DNA of 35,343 bases from positions 1 through 35,343 of the forward strand of contig CAMOWU010000030.1 in NCBI GenBank assembly GCA_946628545.1, written 5' to 3'. Under the pieces are notes generated by a model. The model was not told the origin of the DNA. It was given only the letters and a program-made list of their open reading frames with translations, and did not search any database. Positions within the stretch are counted from its first letter, which is position 1. Every line of letters begins with the position of its first letter. Positions 34,340 through 35,343 of this stretch are shown one piece after another. Both the position numbers and the translations under genes were made by a program. The DNA is from an uncultured Bacteroides sp. (lineage in GTDB: Bacteria > Bacteroidota > Bacteroidia > Bacteroidales > Bacteroidaceae).

Positions 34340-34618
34340 TGACGTTGATGAAGTCTTCAAAGGGTGTCTTTCGCAAAAGGGCAGTTTCCCCATTCTGAGG
34401 CAAGCATTTGCGAAATAATGAAGAATTATAATTTATTGGTACTCAGTTTTTTATGTTCTTTCTACTTTCAAAAGTGCCTGATTTGACAAAAAAAATCGAC
34501 ATCATTTGCGAAATCTCCGATAAAAGAGCATGCAAATCTCTTGAAGAAAAGGAGTTATATAAAGATGAATAAGAATAAAACTAAATGCGGGATTTTGTAA
34601 CTGCTTGAAAAACAAAAT

Positions 34619-34938
34619 GTCTGTAATACATTCCATTATAATAAGGATTAAGACTATACTTTTTCATATGCGTTATTTTATTTAAATGTCTGTAAAACAT
34701 TCCATTATAATAAGGATTAAGACAAAAAATTCTTCATAATGCAAAATATTTTAATGTTAATGTCTGTAAAACATTCCATTATAATAAGGATTAAGACAGA
34801 TTAAGATAAAAAAATTAAACAATAATTACTTGATTGTCTGTAAAACATTCCATTATAATAAGGATTAAGACGTCCTTCAGCGTCAGGGATGCCTGTTGCA
34901 CAGGCTCAAGTCTGTAAAACATTCCATTATAACAAGGA
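34619..34938 (+). CRISPR. CRISPR mini-array 2: 5 repeats, 4 spacers
   Basis: Repeats of 36 nt start at 34619, 34688, 34762, 34836 and 34910 (the last truncated at AAGGA). Start GTCTGTAAAACATTCC, end TAAGGATTAAGAC. The 3' part (AAGGATTAAGAC) equals that of array 1, the 5' half differs. Spacers are 33-38 nt; the first three are very AT-rich, the fourth (34872-34909) has normal composition. Same orientation as array 1. Confidence 0.9.
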
Positions 34939-35105
34939 CTTTTAAAGTTAAGAATTAAGAGTTAAGAGTTAAGAAAAATAGAAGGTAGGTTCTGCAATCT
35001 GAAAATCCGTAAAAGACGAAAATCTGTGAAATCTGCGAGATCCGCGAGATCCGCGAGAAAATTATGTCCCTCGCAGATTTCGCGGATTGCGCAGATTGCT
35101 TCCGC
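34939..35105 (+). repeat. Trailer element (family D), third copy
   Basis: After the last repeat of mini-array 2: AAAGTTAAGAATTAAG units, ATAGAAGGTAGGTTCTGCAA, AAAATCCGTAAAAGACG, then CGCAGATTTCGCGGATTGCG. Nearly identical to copy 1 through 34062. Confidence 0.85.
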
Positions 35106-35343
35106 ATGGCGCGTCTTCCAGACGCGTCGCAGGCAAGATGCCTGCGTCCCCTGCGTGTGCATACTCATGGCTAATAGGAGGTGCGGCATTCCTGCCGCAC
35201 AACAGCGAAAGAAAAACATTCGGTAAATTCGAGATATTAGTGTTCGATTCAACTTATTGAAAATTTGCGAACACAAAACGCAAGTTCAGCAAAGCCAATG
35301 GCACAGATTACAATATTGTGCGGCAGGAATGCCGCACCTCCTA
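35106..35343. repeat. Hairpin repeats at the right edge
   Basis: GGCGCGTCTTCCAGACGCG and CGCAGGCAAGATGCCTGCG hairpins at 35107-35153, then family A units at about 35175-35200 and 35319-35343. The last runs to the window edge. No gene is visible in 34939-35343. Confidence 0.75.

Overview
The window looks like a chromosome segment from a Bacteroidales bacterium, most likely Prevotella or a relative. Evidence: genes preceded by the Bacteroidetes promoter pattern (TTTG, about 20 nt, TAnnTTTG), few Shine-Dalgarno sites, Bacteroidetes-typical families (DUF4421, DUF4160/DUF2442), and several families of short palindromic intergenic repeats. No transposase, integrase or rRNA gene was recognised.

Left third (1-9370), ordinary chromosomal genes: a DUF4160/DUF2442 pair, an exported DUF4421 protein, uracil phosphoribosyltransferase (upp), a FemAB/GNAT-like protein, a DUF3307 membrane protein, a uracil permease, a CNNM/CBS membrane protein, tilS (minus strand) and tRNA-Cys(GCA) with a terminator. 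Uracil uptake and salvage (permease plus upp) lie close together.

Middle (9.6-29.2 kb), a large type III CRISPR-Cas locus. Six tightly overlapping minus-strand genes encode the effector: Cas10 without an HD domain, a single Cas7/Csm3-like RAMP, a Csx10/Cas5-like RAMP, a double-Cas7 fusion, a small unknown protein and a very large TIGR03986-type RAMP with a long helical tail. The set resembles subtype III-D but has no separate Cas11. Divergently transcribed are cas6, a DUF2442 protein, two CARF-HEPN (Csx1/Csx2-type) proteins, a RecD-like helicase, cas1, a primase-polymerase-like gene and cas2. The second CARF-HEPN protein carries an extra C-terminal domain resembling small ring-nuclease candidates. 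A convergent TPR protein separates cas2 from the array. Expected working order: Cas1-Cas2, perhaps with the PrimPol and helicase, add spacers; Cas6 processes the transcript; the Cas10 complex recognises phage RNA and makes cyclic oligoadenylate; the CARF-HEPN proteins respond as RNases.

Right end (29.2-35.3 kb): a promoter-bearing leader, then a 57-repeat CRISPR array (37-nt repeat, spacers 33-39 nt) with a degenerate last repeat, a lone terminal-type repeat, and a second mini-array of five related 36-nt repeats. Each of the three array ends is followed by the same trailer-like sequence, also found inverted at 7.3-7.5 kb.

Most unusual signals: seven 57-bp in-frame GPYYL repeats inside cas10; two spacers that differ at 11 of 37 positions yet encode the identical antisense peptide; the CARF-HEPN-ring-nuclease-like fusion; a PrimPol between cas1 and cas2; and the triplicated array-end/trailer module.
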